A stretch of DNA of 64,000 nucleotides from Hominenteromicrobium mulieris (GCA_021029595.1 JAJJOY010000001.1:372001-436000), one strand, 5' to 3'. Shown: positions 53,719 to 63,540, counted from the stretch's first letter. Translations and numbers: made by a program. Notes: a model not told the origin generated them from the letters alone.

Positions 53719-54471
53719 TTAACCGAATCTGCCGGTGATGTAATCCTCCGTGCGCTTATCCTTCGGCATGGAGAATAAGCTCTCCGTCTCGCCGTACTCG
53801 ATGACCTCACCGAGCAGGAAGAATGCCGTTTTGTCCGAGATACGCGCCGCCTGCTGCATGTTGTGCGTGACCATAACGATAGTATAATCCTTTTTCAGCT
53901 CCACCGCAAGGTCTTCTATCTTGGAGGTGGAGATCGGGTCAAGGGCGCTGGTCGGTTCGTCCATCAGCAGCACCTCCGGCTCCACAGCCAACGCGCGTGC
54001 AATGCACAGTCTCTGCTGCTGTCCGCCGGAAAGCCCCAGCGCGCTTTTCTTCAGTCTGTCTTTAAGCTCGTCCCAAATGGCGGCGTTTCTTAAAGAACGC
54101 TCCACAATGTCATCGAGCTTCGCCTTAGAGCGGATGCCGTGCGTGCGCGGTCCGTAGGCGATGTTGTCGTACACGCTCATCGGAAACGGGTTCGGCTTTT
54201 GGAACACCATGCCGATACGTTTTCTCAAAAGGTTCACGTCCATGCCATGGTAGATGTCCTCGCCGTCCAATTTTACTGCGCCGGTAATCCGGCAGCCCTC
54301 AACGAGGTCGTTCATACGGTTCAAGGATTTCAGCAGCGTACTTTTGCCGCAGCCGGAAGGCCCGATGAACGCGGTGATCTCGTTCGGCTGAATTTCCATA
54401 TGGATGGATTTCAGCGCATGGAAATCGCCGTAATACAAATTCAGATCTTCGATTGCCAATTTACAGCTCAT
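53719..54471 (-). CDS. pstB: Phosphate ABC transporter ATPase
   Basis: 250 residues. Walker [22 protein letters not shown], signature [16 protein letters not shown], Walker [15 protein letters not shown] and the PstB-typical AYGPRTHGI. It energises phosphate import through PstA/PstC. Confidence 0.97.
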   Translation of the reverse strand: MSCKLAIEDLNLYYGDFHALKSIHMEIQPNEITAFIGPSGCGKSTLLKSLNRMNDLVEGCRITGAVKLDGEDIYHGMDVNLLRKRIGMVFQKPNPFPMSVYDNIAYGPRTHGIRSKAKLDDIVERSLRNAAIWDELKDRLKKSALGLSGGQQQRLCIARALAVEPEVLLMDEPTSALDPISTSKIEDLAVELKKDYTIVMVTHNMQQAARISDKTAFFLLGEVIEYGETESLFSMPKDKRTEDYITGRFG

Positions 54472-54518
54472 ATCGTTTCCCCTATCTTTTTCTGGTGTGA
54501 TTTTCTAAAAAGCTCGCT

Positions 54519-55436
54519 TTAGCCCTGTTTCTTCGTAATTTTCTTCGCGACGAACGAGGACAGTGCGTTGATGCCAATGACGATAACAAGCAGCACAACC
54601 GCTGTGGCATACGTTTTGTCGATGTGCAGGCCCTCGCTCGAAAGCACATACATATGCACGGAGAGGGTTCGCACGGAATCGAACAGACCGCCGCCCGCCT
54701 GGCCCGGCATCTGCGCCACGGAGCCCGCAGTGTACATCAGCGCCGCGGATTCACCCACAACGCGGCCAATGGCCAAAATCACGCCGGACAAAATGCCCGG
54801 CACGGCGCTCGGCAGCACGATGTGAAACACCGTGCGCAGTCTGCCCGCGCCAAGCCCGAAGCTGCCCTCGCGGAAGGAATCCGGCACCGAGATGAGCGCC
54901 TCCTCCGTTGTGCGCATGATGAGCGGCAAAATCATGATGGCGACCGTAAACGCACCGGCAAGCAAAGAATAGCCCCAGTGCAGCGCCGTCACAAAGCACA
55001 GATAGCCGAACAGGCCGTACACGATGGACGGAATGCCCGAAAGTGTTTCGGTCGTGATGCGCACGAGCTGCACAAGCTTGTTGCCGCGCTTTGCGTATTC
55101 CACAGAGTAGATTGCCGCGCCGATGCCGAGCGGCAGTGCAATAACGAGCGCGATGATCGTCATGACGACCGTAGAAATCAGCGCCGGCATCAGCGACACG
55201 TTATCCGATGTATAGGTGAACGAGAAAAGATCCGGTGTGATATACGGGATGCCCTTCACAAGAATGTAAACGATAAGGTATAAAAGCGTCAGCATCGTGA
55301 TGAGCGCCGCGCCGCAGACAAGCAGCAATAAAATAAGCGAAAGCGGCGAGCGCTTATAGGCGCGCATTTTATCCTTGAAGGTGAGCTTGTTGATGGTCTC
55401 TGCCGCCACGGGTTTACAGGTACGTTCCATAGTCAT
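54519..55436 (-). CDS. pstA: Phosphate ABC transporter permease PstA
   Basis: 305 residues, six membrane segments. Typical PstA segments: GIGAAIYSVEYAKRG, ETLSGIPSIVYGLFGYLCF and the coupling loop EALISVPDSFREGSFGLGAGRLRT. It follows pstC with a 19-base gap. Confidence 0.95.
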   Translation of the reverse strand: MTMERTCKPVAAETINKLTFKDKMRAYKRSPLSLILLLLVCGAALITMLTLLYLIVYILVKGIPYITPDLFSFTYTSDNVSLMPALISTVVMTIIALVIALPLGIGAAIYSVEYAKRGNKLVQLVRITTETLSGIPSIVYGLFGYLCFVTALHWGYSLLAGAFTVAIMILPLIMRTTEEALISVPDSFREGSFGLGAGRLRTVFHIVLPSAVPGILSGVILAIGRVVGESAALMYTAGSVAQMPGQAGGGLFDSVRTLSVHMYVLSSEGLHIDKTYATAVVLLVIVIGINALSSFVAKKITKKQG

Positions 55437-55454
55437 TTCCGTATCCTTTCCGGG

Positions 55455-56321
55455 TCATGCCCTGTCTTTTCTGCGCAGAAGCGAGAACGTAACGTTGATC
55501 ATTAAGATAAAGACGAACAGCACGACCGCCGTCGCAATGAGCGCCTCGCGGTGCAGGTCTGTGGCGTAGCCCATTTCCATAACGATGTTCGCCGTCATGG
55601 TGCGCACGCCGTCGAGCAAACCCTGCGGCATACGTGGTTTGTTGCCCGCCACCATGACGACCGCCATCGTTTCGCCGATGGCGCGGCCGATGCCGAGCAC
55701 CACGCCCGCCAAAATGCCGGAACGCGCCGCCGGCAATGTCGCAAAGAACACGCTGCGCTCATGGCTCGCGCCGAGCGCCAGAGAGCCTTCATAGTAGCTG
55801 TCCGGCACGGCGCGAATGGCACTTTCCGAAACGCCGATGATCGTCGGCAAGATCATAATGCCGAGCAAAACGGACGCTGTCAGCATCGTGTTGCCCGCCA
55901 CACCGAAAATGTTCTGCACAAGCGGCACCAAAACAACGAGACCGAAGAAGCCGTACACAACGGACGGCACACCCGCCATCAGCTCCGTTGCAGGCTTTAA
56001 AATCTTATAAAGACCCTTCGGGCAGAACTTTGCGAGAAAAACCGCCGTCAAAAGTCCAATCGGCACACCGATGATGATTGCGCCCGCCGTGACGTAGAGG
56101 CTGCCGAGGATCATCGGCAGAATGCCGTAGATGTCGTTGCCCGGCTTCCACTTAGTGCCGAGCAGAAATTTAAACACGCCGATCTTACCAATGGCCGGAA
56201 TACCGTTTGCAAACAGAAACACGCAGATCAAAACAACGGCAAAGATTGATACGCAGGCTGTGAGAAAAAAGAGGATATGCATGAGAAGCTCTTTTATGTT
56301 GCTCCACTTCACGGTTTGCAC
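55455..56321 (-). CDS. pstC: Phosphate ABC transporter permease PstC
   Basis: 288 residues, six membrane segments. PstC motifs: GIPIGLLTAVFLAKFCPKG, ELMAGVPSVVYGFFGLVVLV and coupling loop SAIRAVPDSYYEGSLALGASHERS. The start is a GTG at 56321 preceded by AAAGGTG. A terminator-like hairpin separates it from pstS. Confidence 0.95.
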   Translation of the reverse strand: MQTVKWSNIKELLMHILFFLTACVSIFAVVLICVFLFANGIPAIGKIGVFKFLLGTKWKPGNDIYGILPMILGSLYVTAGAIIIGVPIGLLTAVFLAKFCPKGLYKILKPATELMAGVPSVVYGFFGLVVLVPLVQNIFGVAGNTMLTASVLLGIMILPTIIGVSESAIRAVPDSYYEGSLALGASHERSVFFATLPAARSGILAGVVLGIGRAIGETMAVVMVAGNKPRMPQGLLDGVRTMTANIVMEMGYATDLHREALIATAVVLFVFILMINVTFSLLRRKDRA

Positions 56322-56374
56322 GCACCTTTCAAACTTTCAAAACTACTTTAAAACTGCTTTATTGGCTTTCTTGC

Positions 56375-56404
56375 GAAAAGAGCCGGACCTTTCCGCCCGG
56401 CTCT
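56375..56404 (-). terminator. Partial terminator between pstS and pstC
   Basis: Minus strand AGAGCCGG and CCGGCTCT pair around a 10-base loop, then TTTTCG. In transporter operons such hairpins let the binding protein be made in excess of the permease. Confidence 0.75.
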
Positions 56405-56426
56405 CCTGCGTTTTATGGATTGTTTC

Positions 56427-57415
56427 TTACTGAAGCTCGGACCAATCGGTCGTTTCGCCGGTGTAGATGCTCAAAACCTGCTCGCTCGTAAGGCCGGTCA
56501 GCGTGTTTTCCTTGTTGACGATAACAGCGATGCCGTCCTGTGCAATGACGGTCGGGGTAAGGCCGGCTTCAAGCTCGCTGTCTTTCAGCTCACGGGAAGC
56601 CATGCCGATGTCATACGCACCGTCGATGGTGGAGGTCATGCCCGTAGTGGAATCGCTCTGCTGCACTTCAACGGTAACGTCCGGGTTCAGCGCCATGTAA
56701 GCTTCCTTCAGCTTTTCCATGACCGGCGTAACGGAGGAGGAACCGCCGACAACCACCTTGCCGGAAACACCGGATGCCGTGTAAGCCGGAGCCGCATCAT
56801 CAACGGTGATATAGCCGTTTTCGGAAATAACCTTCTGACCGTCAGCGCTCATGATGAAGTTGATGAAGTCCTGTGCAACTTCGCTTGCCTCGCCCTTTGT
56901 TGCAATGTTGAACGGACGAACAACCTTATAGGTGCCGGCCTTTACATTCTCAACGGTCGGTGCCCACCGTCGATCTCCACGGCTTTGACAACGCTTTCGT
57001 CAAGGGAGCCGAGGGAGATATAGCCGATGGCCTTCGGGTTGCCCTGTACGGTGGTCATCATAACGGAGGTGCTGTTCGTGATCTGCGCATCATCCGTCGT
57101 CATATCTTCCTTTTCGCCTGCGTCGTTTTTCTGCTCGATGCCGAACAGCTCAATGAATGCGCCGCGTGTGCCGGAGCCGTCTTCACGGGAAAGAACGGTG
57201 ATTTCGCCGGTCATGTCGCCGCCGGTCGTTTCTTCGGAGGAAGCGCTCTCGGAAGATGTGCTTTCAGAAGAAGCGCTCTCCGCAGATGCAGCGGAGGATT
57301 CGGAGGACGGTGTCTCGGAGGAAGCGGAGCTTGCTGCGCCGCCGGAGCAAGCCGTCATAGCTGTCATGGTGAGAAGTGCGGCTGCAAGAACCGCGGTGAT
57401 TTTTCTGAGTTTCAT
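56427..57415 (-). pseudogene. pstS: Phosphate-binding lipoprotein PstS, circularly permuted, with a frameshift
   Basis: Signal peptide with lipobox TACSGG, a long Ser/Glu linker, then the binding domain. The order is reversed from canonical PstS: EITVLSREDGSGTRGAF and KAIGYISLGSLDE (normally the second half) come first, and GKVVVGGSSSVTPVMEKL, MASRELKD and IYTGETTDWSEL (normally the first half) come last. The frame breaks near 56963: the first part runs out at GGHRPLRM and the remainder continues one frame over from APTVENV through PFNIATKGE to the end at 56427. One missing base, possibly a contracted G run, explains it. Because the rest of the operon is intact, a sequencing error is possible. 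Confidence 0.85.
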
Positions 57416-57482
57416 AAATTACTCTTTCCTTTCGGGAGCTTTCTGCTCGCCTTTTATCTTTTCCTTTGGTTTACAAGCGAAA

Positions 57483-57548
57483 GTATAGGGCCGTTTTGTA
57501 AACTCAAAAAGAAGTCTTGTGTAAAATCCACGTAAAACTGCTTAACAT
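57483..57548 (-). promoter_or_regulatory. pst operon promoter with Pho-box-like motif
   Basis: The minus strand contains TTTTACGTGGATTTTACA (within 57521-57548) preceded by GTTAAGCAG, matching the motif at 26024-26052. A TATACT -10 box is at 57488-57483; there is no good -35, as expected of an activator-dependent promoter. Confidence 0.75.
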
Positions 57549-57583
57549 TTCGGGTTTTACAAAGCCAAAATCAAAAAGAACAT

Positions 57584-57612
57584 TGAAAAAAAGCCCGTTT
57601 TGCGGTAAAATA
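57584..57612 (+). promoter_or_regulatory. Promoter of the nucleotidyltransferase gene
   Basis: TTGAAA (57584-57589), 17-base spacer, TAAAAT (57607-57612). Diverges from pstS. Confidence 0.75.
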
Positions 57613-57638
57613 AACCTATAAAATACGGAGGAGTTTTT

Positions 57639-58520
57639 ATGCGCAGCGAAAAAGAAATGTATGACCTCATCCTCGGCTATGCAAATGCCGAGGAAAATAT
57701 CCGTGCCGTCATCTTAAACGGTTCCCGTGCGAACCCGAACCGTAAGCCCGACCCGTTCAATGATTTTGACATTGTGTACCTCGTGTGCGATCTTACTCCG
57801 TGTAAGGAAAAAGCCTATTATAAAGACTTCGGCGAAATCCTCGTCTGCGAGCGCACCGACGAAAGCGAGCTTTTTAAAGAGCACTTTCCCGAGTTCGTAT
57901 GCTATCTGATGCAGTTTGCGGACGGCAACCGCATCGACCTGACCGTATCGAGCATCGACCGCTGGGAAGTATATTGTTATGACGACCGCCTTTCCGTCGT
58001 ATTATTAGATAAAGACAACGCCCTGCCGAAGCTGCCGGAGCCGAATGAGAGCACGCACTACGTCAAAAATCCGACCGAGCGTATGTTTTTTGACTGCCGC
58101 ACGGAGTTCTGGTGGGTCTCGCCGTACGTCTCCAAGGGTCTGTGGCGCGGCCAGCTCCTGTTTGCGCAGACGCACATGGAAAGTTGTATTCGCAAAATGC
58201 TGCTGCAAATGATGAAATGGTACGCCGGAACGCTGCATGGGTTTGATTACAGCGCCGGCAAATGCGGTGACGCCTTAAAAGATCTTCTCCCCGCAGACAT
58301 CTGGAACGGCTACCTTGAAACCTTCGCCGCATGCACCGAAGAAGACATTTGGCGCGCACTGTTTAAGGCAGGCGAGCTTTTCACGGAGCTCACCAAACGC
58401 ACCGCAAAAGCGCTCGGCTTTACGGTCACGGACGAATACGACCGCCGCGTCACAAGCTTTTTAAAATACACAAAAGATTTGCCGAGAAACGCCAAAACGC
58501 TGGATTTTCATATTGACTAA
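57639..58520 (+). CDS. ANT(6)-like aminoglycoside 6-adenylyltransferase family protein
   Basis: 293 residues, usual AadE length. The nucleotidyltransferase motif is AVILNGSRANPNRKPDPFNDFDIVYLV (GSRAN and DxD), and RIDLTVSS supplies the third acidic residue; the helical C-terminal half FFDCRTEFWWVSPYVSKGLWR is typical. Family members adenylylate streptomycin; chromosomal homologues may not confer resistance. It has a GGAGG ribosome site and a plain promoter. No mobile-element context. Confidence 0.88.
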   Translation: MRSEKEMYDLILGYANAEENIRAVILNGSRANPNRKPDPFNDFDIVYLVCDLTPCKEKAYYKDFGEILVCERTDESELFKEHFPEFVCYLMQFADGNRIDLTVSSIDRWEVYCYDDRLSVVLLDKDNALPKLPEPNESTHYVKNPTERMFFDCRTEFWWVSPYVSKGLWRGQLLFAQTHMESCIRKMLLQMMKWYAGTLHGFDYSAGKCGDALKDLLPADIWNGYLETFAACTEEDIWRALFKAGELFTELTKRTAKALGFTVTDEYDRRVTSFLKYTKDLPRNAKTLDFHID

Positions 58521-58536
58521 AAGAAAGGACCCCTAT

Positions 58537-59310
58537 ATGCAGATATTATGTATCGGCGACGTGGTGGGCAGCCACGGGTGCGACTTTCTGCGCCGCACTC
58601 TCCCCGCCTTCAAGCGCACTAAGGGCATCGATGTCGTCATCGCAAACGGCGAAAACTCCTCGGACGGCAACGGCATCACCCCTGCCTCCGCAAACCACCT
58701 GCTCGATAGCGGCGTGGATATCATCACCACCGGAAACCACACCTACCGCCGCCGCGAATTTTACGATTATATCGATGAAAGCGACTGCGTCATCCGCCCC
58801 GCAAACTTCCCGCCGGAAGCCCCGGGTAAAGGCATGACCGTCTTAGATCTCGGCCGCACGCAGATCGCCGTCATCAACTTAATGGGCAATGTATACCTTG
58901 ACGAGCACCTCGCCTGCCCGTTCCGCACACTCGATACTCTTTTAAAAACGCCCGACCTTCCGAAAATCTGCATCGTGGATTTTCACGCGGAAGCCACCGG
59001 CGAAAAGCGCGCATTCGGCTATTATGCAGACGGCCGCGTCTCCGCTGTGTTCGGCACGCACACACACGTGCAGACGGCCGATGAAACCGTTCTGCCGAAG
59101 GGCACCGGATACATCACCGACGTCGGCATGACCGGCCCCATCAACTCCGTACTCGGCGTCAGAGCGGAGCTCGTCATCAAAAAGCAGATAAGCAAAATGC
59201 CCGTGCGGTTCGATTTTGCGGACGGCCCGTGCAAGCTCGACTGCATTTTGTTCGATATCGATGAAAAAACAGGCCTCACCCGCAGCACAGAGCGTTTCTC
59301 CCTGCGCTAA
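58537..59310 (+). CDS. ymdB: YmdB-type metallophosphoesterase
   Basis: 257 residues. Metal ligands of the calcineurin-like TIGR00282 family: CIGDVVGSHG, IANGENSSDGNGI, TTGNHTYRR, VDFHAEATGEKRA and GTHTHVQTAD. YmdB hydrolyses 2',3'-cyclic nucleotides and influences biofilm and motility decisions in Bacillus. The ATG at 58537 follows AAAGGA; the frame 24 bases upstream overlaps the preceding gene and is not needed. Confidence 0.93.
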   Translation: MQILCIGDVVGSHGCDFLRRTLPAFKRTKGIDVVIANGENSSDGNGITPASANHLLDSGVDIITTGNHTYRRREFYDYIDESDCVIRPANFPPEAPGKGMTVLDLGRTQIAVINLMGNVYLDEHLACPFRTLDTLLKTPDLPKICIVDFHAEATGEKRAFGYYADGRVSAVFGTHTHVQTADETVLPKGTGYITDVGMTGPINSVLGVRAELVIKKQISKMPVRFDFADGPCKLDCILFDIDEKTGLTRSTERFSLR

Positions 59311-59335
59311 ACGTGATTTCTGTGCGGTATTACCC

Positions 59336-59364
59336 TTGTTTTTTCCCGCAAACTATGGTATAGT
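59336..59364 (+). promoter_or_regulatory. Promoter of the FakA-like gene and recG
   Basis: TTGTTT (59336-59341), 17-base spacer, TATAGT (59359-59364). The leader holds TCGGAAG/CTTCCGA (about 59393-59419) followed by AACGTTTTTAG, a terminator-like hairpin. Confidence 0.75.
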
Positions 59365-59444
59365 GTAGTTTGAAAATACATGCAAATATCTATCGGAAGC
59401 CGGCTTTTCGCCTTCCGAACGTTTTTAGACAGGATGTGTATGCA

Positions 59445-61139
59445 GTGATTACAGGTAAACAGCTTCGCGACGCAGTCATCTCCGGCGCGAACAGCATATT
59501 GAAAAACCGGAAATTTGTGGATGACCTCAACATCTTCCCCGTTCCGGACGGCGACACGGGCACGAATATGTCCATGACGATCGGTGCAGGCAGCGACGCC
59601 ATGCAGGCGCTTGCGGATAACGAAACAACCGCTAAGGTCGCAAAGGCGGCGGCTTCCGCCATGCTGCGCGGCGCAAGAGGCAACTCCGGCGTTATCCTTT
59701 CCCTTCTGTTCCGCGGCTTCTCGAAGGGTCTCGAGGACACCGTAGAAGCAGACGGTACACAGCTCGCAGCGGCGCTCGCCATCGGCGTGGATTCCGCTTA
59801 TAAAGCCGTTATGAAGCCGACCGAAGGCACCATTTTGACCGTTGCCCGCGTGGCGGCGGAAAAAGGCGCTGCGGCAGCCGAGATCGACAACGACCCCATT
59901 TATGTTTGGGATGCCATCTGCATGGGCGCGGCGGAAGCACTGGCCACCACACCGGATCTTCTCCCCGTTCTGAAAAAAGCAGGCGTCGTCGATGCCGGCG
60001 GTCAGGGTCTCTGCATGATCTTCGATGGCATGATGCAGGTCTTCAAGTACGGTGAGATCGTCAAAACCGACATGACCGAAGCCGAAAAGGCCGAGGAGAC
60101 CGCCCAGTTCTTTGCAAGCGTTGCGGCGGAATTTGACAGCGAGATCAACTTCACCTACTGCACGGAGTTCATCGTCGGCCGCGACCCGGAGGTCACCACC
60201 GAGCCGAACGAGCTGCGCCTGTTCCTCGAAACCCTCGGCGACTGCGTTGTTGTGGTCGATGACGAGGAGATCATCAAGGTGCACGTACACACGGAACAGC
60301 CGGGTGTGGCGCTCACAAAAGCGCTGGAATTCGGTTCCCTGTTGACCGTAAAAATCGAAAACATGAAAGAGCAGCACAAAAAAGCTGCCGAACTCAATAA
60401 CGCAAACCGCGCGGCTTACGAAGCGGCGCAGGTCAGTAAAGAGGAAAAGGAGACCTTAAAGCCCGTTTCCCCCGAAGAGGAACTCGGCTTTATTTCCGTA
60501 GCGGCAGGCGACGGTCTGCGTGCACTCTTTGAAGAACTCGGCTGTGCACAGGTTGTCAGCGGCGGCCAGACGATGAACCCCAGCACGGAGGACATTGTCG
60601 AAGCCGTTCTTGCTACCCCGGCAAAGACGGTTTTCGTACTGCCGAACAACAAAAACATCATCCTTGCGGCAGAACAGGCCGTGCCGCTCGTCACCGACCG
60701 CAAGATTATCGTCGTACCGACCCGCACCATTCCGCAGGGTCTCTCCGCACTCTTAAGCTTTGACCCGGATGCTTCCGCAGACGAAAACGCTTCTGCCATG
60801 CTTTCTGCAGCGGAAAACGTCGCGACCGGCACGGTCACGTTCGCCGCACGCGATTCCGAATTCGGCGGCTTCAAAATCAAAGAGGGCGACACCATGGGCA
60901 TGACGAACGGCAAGCTCGAGTTTGTCGGCGACACGCCGGTGCGTTCCGTCTACAAGGTTGCAAAGGCGCTGATGAATAAGCACACCTCGTTTATCACGCT
61001 CATTTACGGCGAAGGCATCACCGAGGAAGAAGCCAACGAAGCACTGCGTCTCATCAAGAACAAGGCAGGCGACGGTGTGGACATCAACCTCGTAAACGGC
61101 GGCCAGCCGGTCTACTACTTCATTCTTTCCGTGGAATAA
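59445..61139 (+). CDS. fakA: DAK2/DegV-type protein, FakA (YloV) family
   Basis: 564 residues. The N-terminal DhaL-like kinase domain shows FVDDLNIFPVPDGDTGTNMSMTI and RGARGNSGVILS; a second region KKAGVVDAGGQGLCMIF follows and the C-terminal half is the FakA domain. Homologues phosphorylate fatty acids bound to FakB for phospholipid synthesis. The upstream ATG at 59370 coincides with the expected transcription start, so I chose the GTG at 59445 with AGGA ten bases before it. recG follows, as in other Firmicutes. Confidence 0.88.
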   Translation: MITGKQLRDAVISGANSILKNRKFVDDLNIFPVPDGDTGTNMSMTIGAGSDAMQALADNETTAKVAKAAASAMLRGARGNSGVILSLLFRGFSKGLEDTVEADGTQLAAALAIGVDSAYKAVMKPTEGTILTVARVAAEKGAAAAEIDNDPIYVWDAICMGAAEALATTPDLLPVLKKAGVVDAGGQGLCMIFDGMMQVFKYGEIVKTDMTEAEKAEETAQFFASVAAEFDSEINFTYCTEFIVGRDPEVTTEPNELRLFLETLGDCVVVVDDEEIIKVHVHTEQPGVALTKALEFGSLLTVKIENMKEQHKKAAELNNANRAAYEAAQVSKEEKETLKPVSPEEELGFISVAAGDGLRALFEELGCAQVVSGGQTMNPSTEDIVEAVLATPAKTVFVLPNNKNIILAAEQAVPLVTDRKIIVVPTRTIPQGLSALLSFDPDASADENASAMLSAAENVATGTVTFAARDSEFGGFKIKEGDTMGMTNGKLEFVGDTPVRSVYKVAKALMNKHTSFITLIYGEGITEEEANEALRLIKNKAGDGVDINLVNGGQPVYYFILSVE

Positions 61140-61202
61140 TTTCAAAGCAGCTTAGGGCGGGGCTTTATGCCCTGCCCTTTTTCGTTTTATGTCGGAGGTT
61201 TC

Positions 61203-63242
61203 ATGGCGTCTTTATTTGAAGCGGACATTGCGTCTTTAAAGGGAGTCGGCCCAAAGCGTGCGGAGCTGTTCCGCAAGCTCGGCGCGCCCACGGTGGGCGA
61301 TCTGCTGCGTCTCTATCCCCGCGCTTATGAGGATTGGCGCGACGCGGTGCCCATCCGCAATACACTCTTAAACGAAGTGAATATCGTAAAAGGCACAGTG
61401 CTGCGCCGTCCTGTCGAGCAGCGTATCCGCGGCGGCATGACGCTTTACAAGACGACCATCACGGACGGCGAAGACGACATGCAGCTGACATTTTTCAATA
61501 ACCGCTACATTACAAGTCTGCTCACGGAGGGCGCGGTCTACGCGTTTCGCGGCAAGGTGACGGGCACGTTCATGCGCCGCGAAATGGCCTCCCCGGAGTT
61601 CGTTCCCGAAAGCCGCATGCAGGACATGGTGCCTGTTTACCCGCAGACGAGCGGCCTCACCTCTCGCATCATCGCAAACGCGGTAAAAGAAGCCCTGCGC
61701 CTGCTCCCTGAGACCGTCAAAGACCCGTTGCCCGATGCGCTTCGCCTGAAATACGCGCTGTGCCGCCTCGAATACGCGCTCAAAACGATCCACTTTCCGA
61801 ATTCGCCCGAAGCGCTTTCCACGGCGCGCAGACGACTCGTGTTCGAGGAACTGCTCGTCTTGCAGCTCGGCATGGCGGAAATCCGCCGCGCAGGTGTGCG
61901 CGAAAATCCGTATCCGCTCAAAAAGGATTATACAAAAGAGTTTGCCGCCCTGCTCCCCTTCACGATGACCGGCGCACAGCAGCGTGCCGTGCAGGACGGC
62001 ATCCGCGACATGCAGGGTCCGCACCCGATGAACCGCCTCATTCAGGGCGATGTCGGCAGCGGTAAAACAGCCGTGGCGGCGGCGCTGTGCCACACGGTCA
62101 TTCAAAACGGATTTCAGGCGGCGCTCATGGCTCCTACGGAAATTCTGGCGGCGCAGCATTACGAGTCCCTCTCCAATCTCCTCGCCCTCTGCGGCATCAA
62201 AACGGTGCTCATCACGGGCAGCATGCGCGCCAAAGCAAAACGCGAAGCCATTAAGGGACTCAAGACCGGCGAGATTCAGCTTGCCGTCGGCACGCACGCA
62301 CTCATCAGTGACGGCGTGGAGTTCTCGTCCCTCGCGCTCGTCATCACGGACGAGCAGCACCGCTTCGGTGTCAATCAGCGCACCGCACTCGCGAAAAAGG
62401 GCAACTTCCCGCACACACTTGTCATGAGCGCCACACCAATCCCCCGCACCTTGGCGCTGATGATTTATGGCGACCTCGACGTTTCCGTTCTAAATGAGCT
62501 TCCTCCGGGTCGTCAGCCCATCGAAACGTATCTCATCGACCCACCAAAGCGCCGCCGCGCGTTCGGGTACATCAAAAAGCACATCGACGAGGGACGACAG
62601 GCGTACATCGTCTGTCCGCTTATCGAAGAGGGCGAAAGCGACGCGGCAAGCATCGCGGCGTATGAAAAGATCGTGCGCGATTACTTCGGTGACATGCCCA
62701 TCGGCATTCTGCACGGCAAAATGAAGCCGAAGGAAAAGGACGCCGTCATGACCGATTTTGCAGAAAACCGCACGAAATTATTATTGTCCACCACGGTCGT
62801 CGAGGTCGGCGTGGACGTGCCGAATGCCGTCATCATGATGATTGAAAACGCCGAGCGCTACGGCCTTTCGCAGCTGCACCAGCTGCGCGGGCGCGTCGGC
62901 CGCGGCAAATACGCCTCCACGTGCATTCTGGTGACAGAAGCGCAAAACGATGAAACATTACAGCGTTTAAGGCTCTTTTGCAGCACCACGGACGGCTTCA
63001 AGGTCGCGGACGAAGACCTGCGCCTGCGCGGTCCGGGCGATTTCTTCGGCGAGCGCCAGCACGGCCTGCCGAAATTAAAGATTGCCGACATGTTAAACGA
63101 CATGCAAATTTTGCAGGAAGCGCAGCAGTGCGCTAAAGAATTGACCGAGCGCGACCCGGAACTCAACTCCCCCGCCCTGCGCGGCCTGCGCGCCGAAATG
63201 CGCCGGCTCTTTGCATCAAATAACGGCACAGTAACCCTATAA
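61203..63242 (+). CDS. recG: ATP-dependent DNA helicase RecG
   Basis: 679 residues. N-terminal wedge/OB domain (KGVGPKRAELFRKLG, DMQLTFFNNRYI), helicase core with QGDVGSGKTAVAAALC (Walker A), ITDEQHRFGVNQR (DEQH), SATPIPRTLALMIYGD and HQLRGRVGRG, and the TRG region GPGDFFGERQHGLP. It remodels stalled forks and Holliday junctions. The ATG at 61203 follows TCGGAGG. Confidence 0.97.
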   Translation: MASLFEADIASLKGVGPKRAELFRKLGAPTVGDLLRLYPRAYEDWRDAVPIRNTLLNEVNIVKGTVLRRPVEQRIRGGMTLYKTTITDGEDDMQLTFFNNRYITSLLTEGAVYAFRGKVTGTFMRREMASPEFVPESRMQDMVPVYPQTSGLTSRIIANAVKEALRLLPETVKDPLPDALRLKYALCRLEYALKTIHFPNSPEALSTARRRLVFEELLVLQLGMAEIRRAGVRENPYPLKKDYTKEFAALLPFTMTGAQQRAVQDGIRDMQGPHPMNRLIQGDVGSGKTAVAAALCHTVIQNGFQAALMAPTEILAAQHYESLSNLLALCGIKTVLITGSMRAKAKREAIKGLKTGEIQLAVGTHALISDGVEFSSLALVITDEQHRFGVNQRTALAKKGNFPHTLVMSATPIPRTLALMIYGDLDVSVLNELPPGRQPIETYLIDPPKRRRAFGYIKKHIDEGRQAYIVCPLIEEGESDAASIAAYEKIVRDYFGDMPIGILHGKMKPKEKDAVMTDFAENRTKLLLSTTVVEVGVDVPNAVIMMIENAERYGLSQLHQLRGRVGRGKYASTCILVTEAQNDETLQRLRLFCSTTDGFKVADEDLRLRGPGDFFGERQHGLPKLKIADMLNDMQILQEAQQCAKELTERDPELNSPALRGLRAEMRRLFASNNGTVTL

Positions 63243-63251
63243 TAAAAACAA

Positions 63252-63295
63252 AACAGCTTCCGTTCGGAGAAATCCCAAAACGGAAGCTGTTCTTA
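63252..63295. terminator. Bidirectional terminator after recG
   Basis: AACAGCTTCCGTT (63252-63264) pairs with AACGGAAGCTGTT (63279-63291). It also closes the small membrane protein gene on the minus strand. Confidence 0.85.
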
Positions 63296-63526
63296 ATTTT
63301 TATCTTTCGTAAAATACTCTTTCACCAAAATCACAAGCCCAACGAGCATCACGATGACCGCAAACACCAACGGCAGCGTCAAGCCGACCTCGGAGACGGT
63401 CGAGAAAAACCGTCCCGGCGGCGTTGACCAACCGCTTACAAGGTTCATGCCGCAGGCAATGAAAATCGCCGCGCCCCATATCGAGCCGATAAGCGCCAAA
63501 AATCCGCCGACCAAAACTCTTTTCAA
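63293..63526 (-). CDS. Small two-helix membrane protein
   Basis: 77 residues from a TTG at 63526 (preceded by AAAGGGG/AGGTG). Two hydrophobic segments (about 6-25 and 45-66) flank a short GWSTPPGRFF loop, and the end is charged (KEYFTKDKN). No family function recognised. It begins 15 bases after the DUF2961 gene stops and is probably cotranscribed. The upstream in-frame extension would overlap that gene and is unlikely. Confidence 0.6.
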   Translation of the reverse strand: MKRVLVGGFLALIGSIWGAAIFIACGMNLVSGWSTPPGRFFSTVSEVGLTLPLVFAVIVMLVGLVILVKEYFTKDKN

Positions 63527-63540
63527 TGCACCTACCCCTT

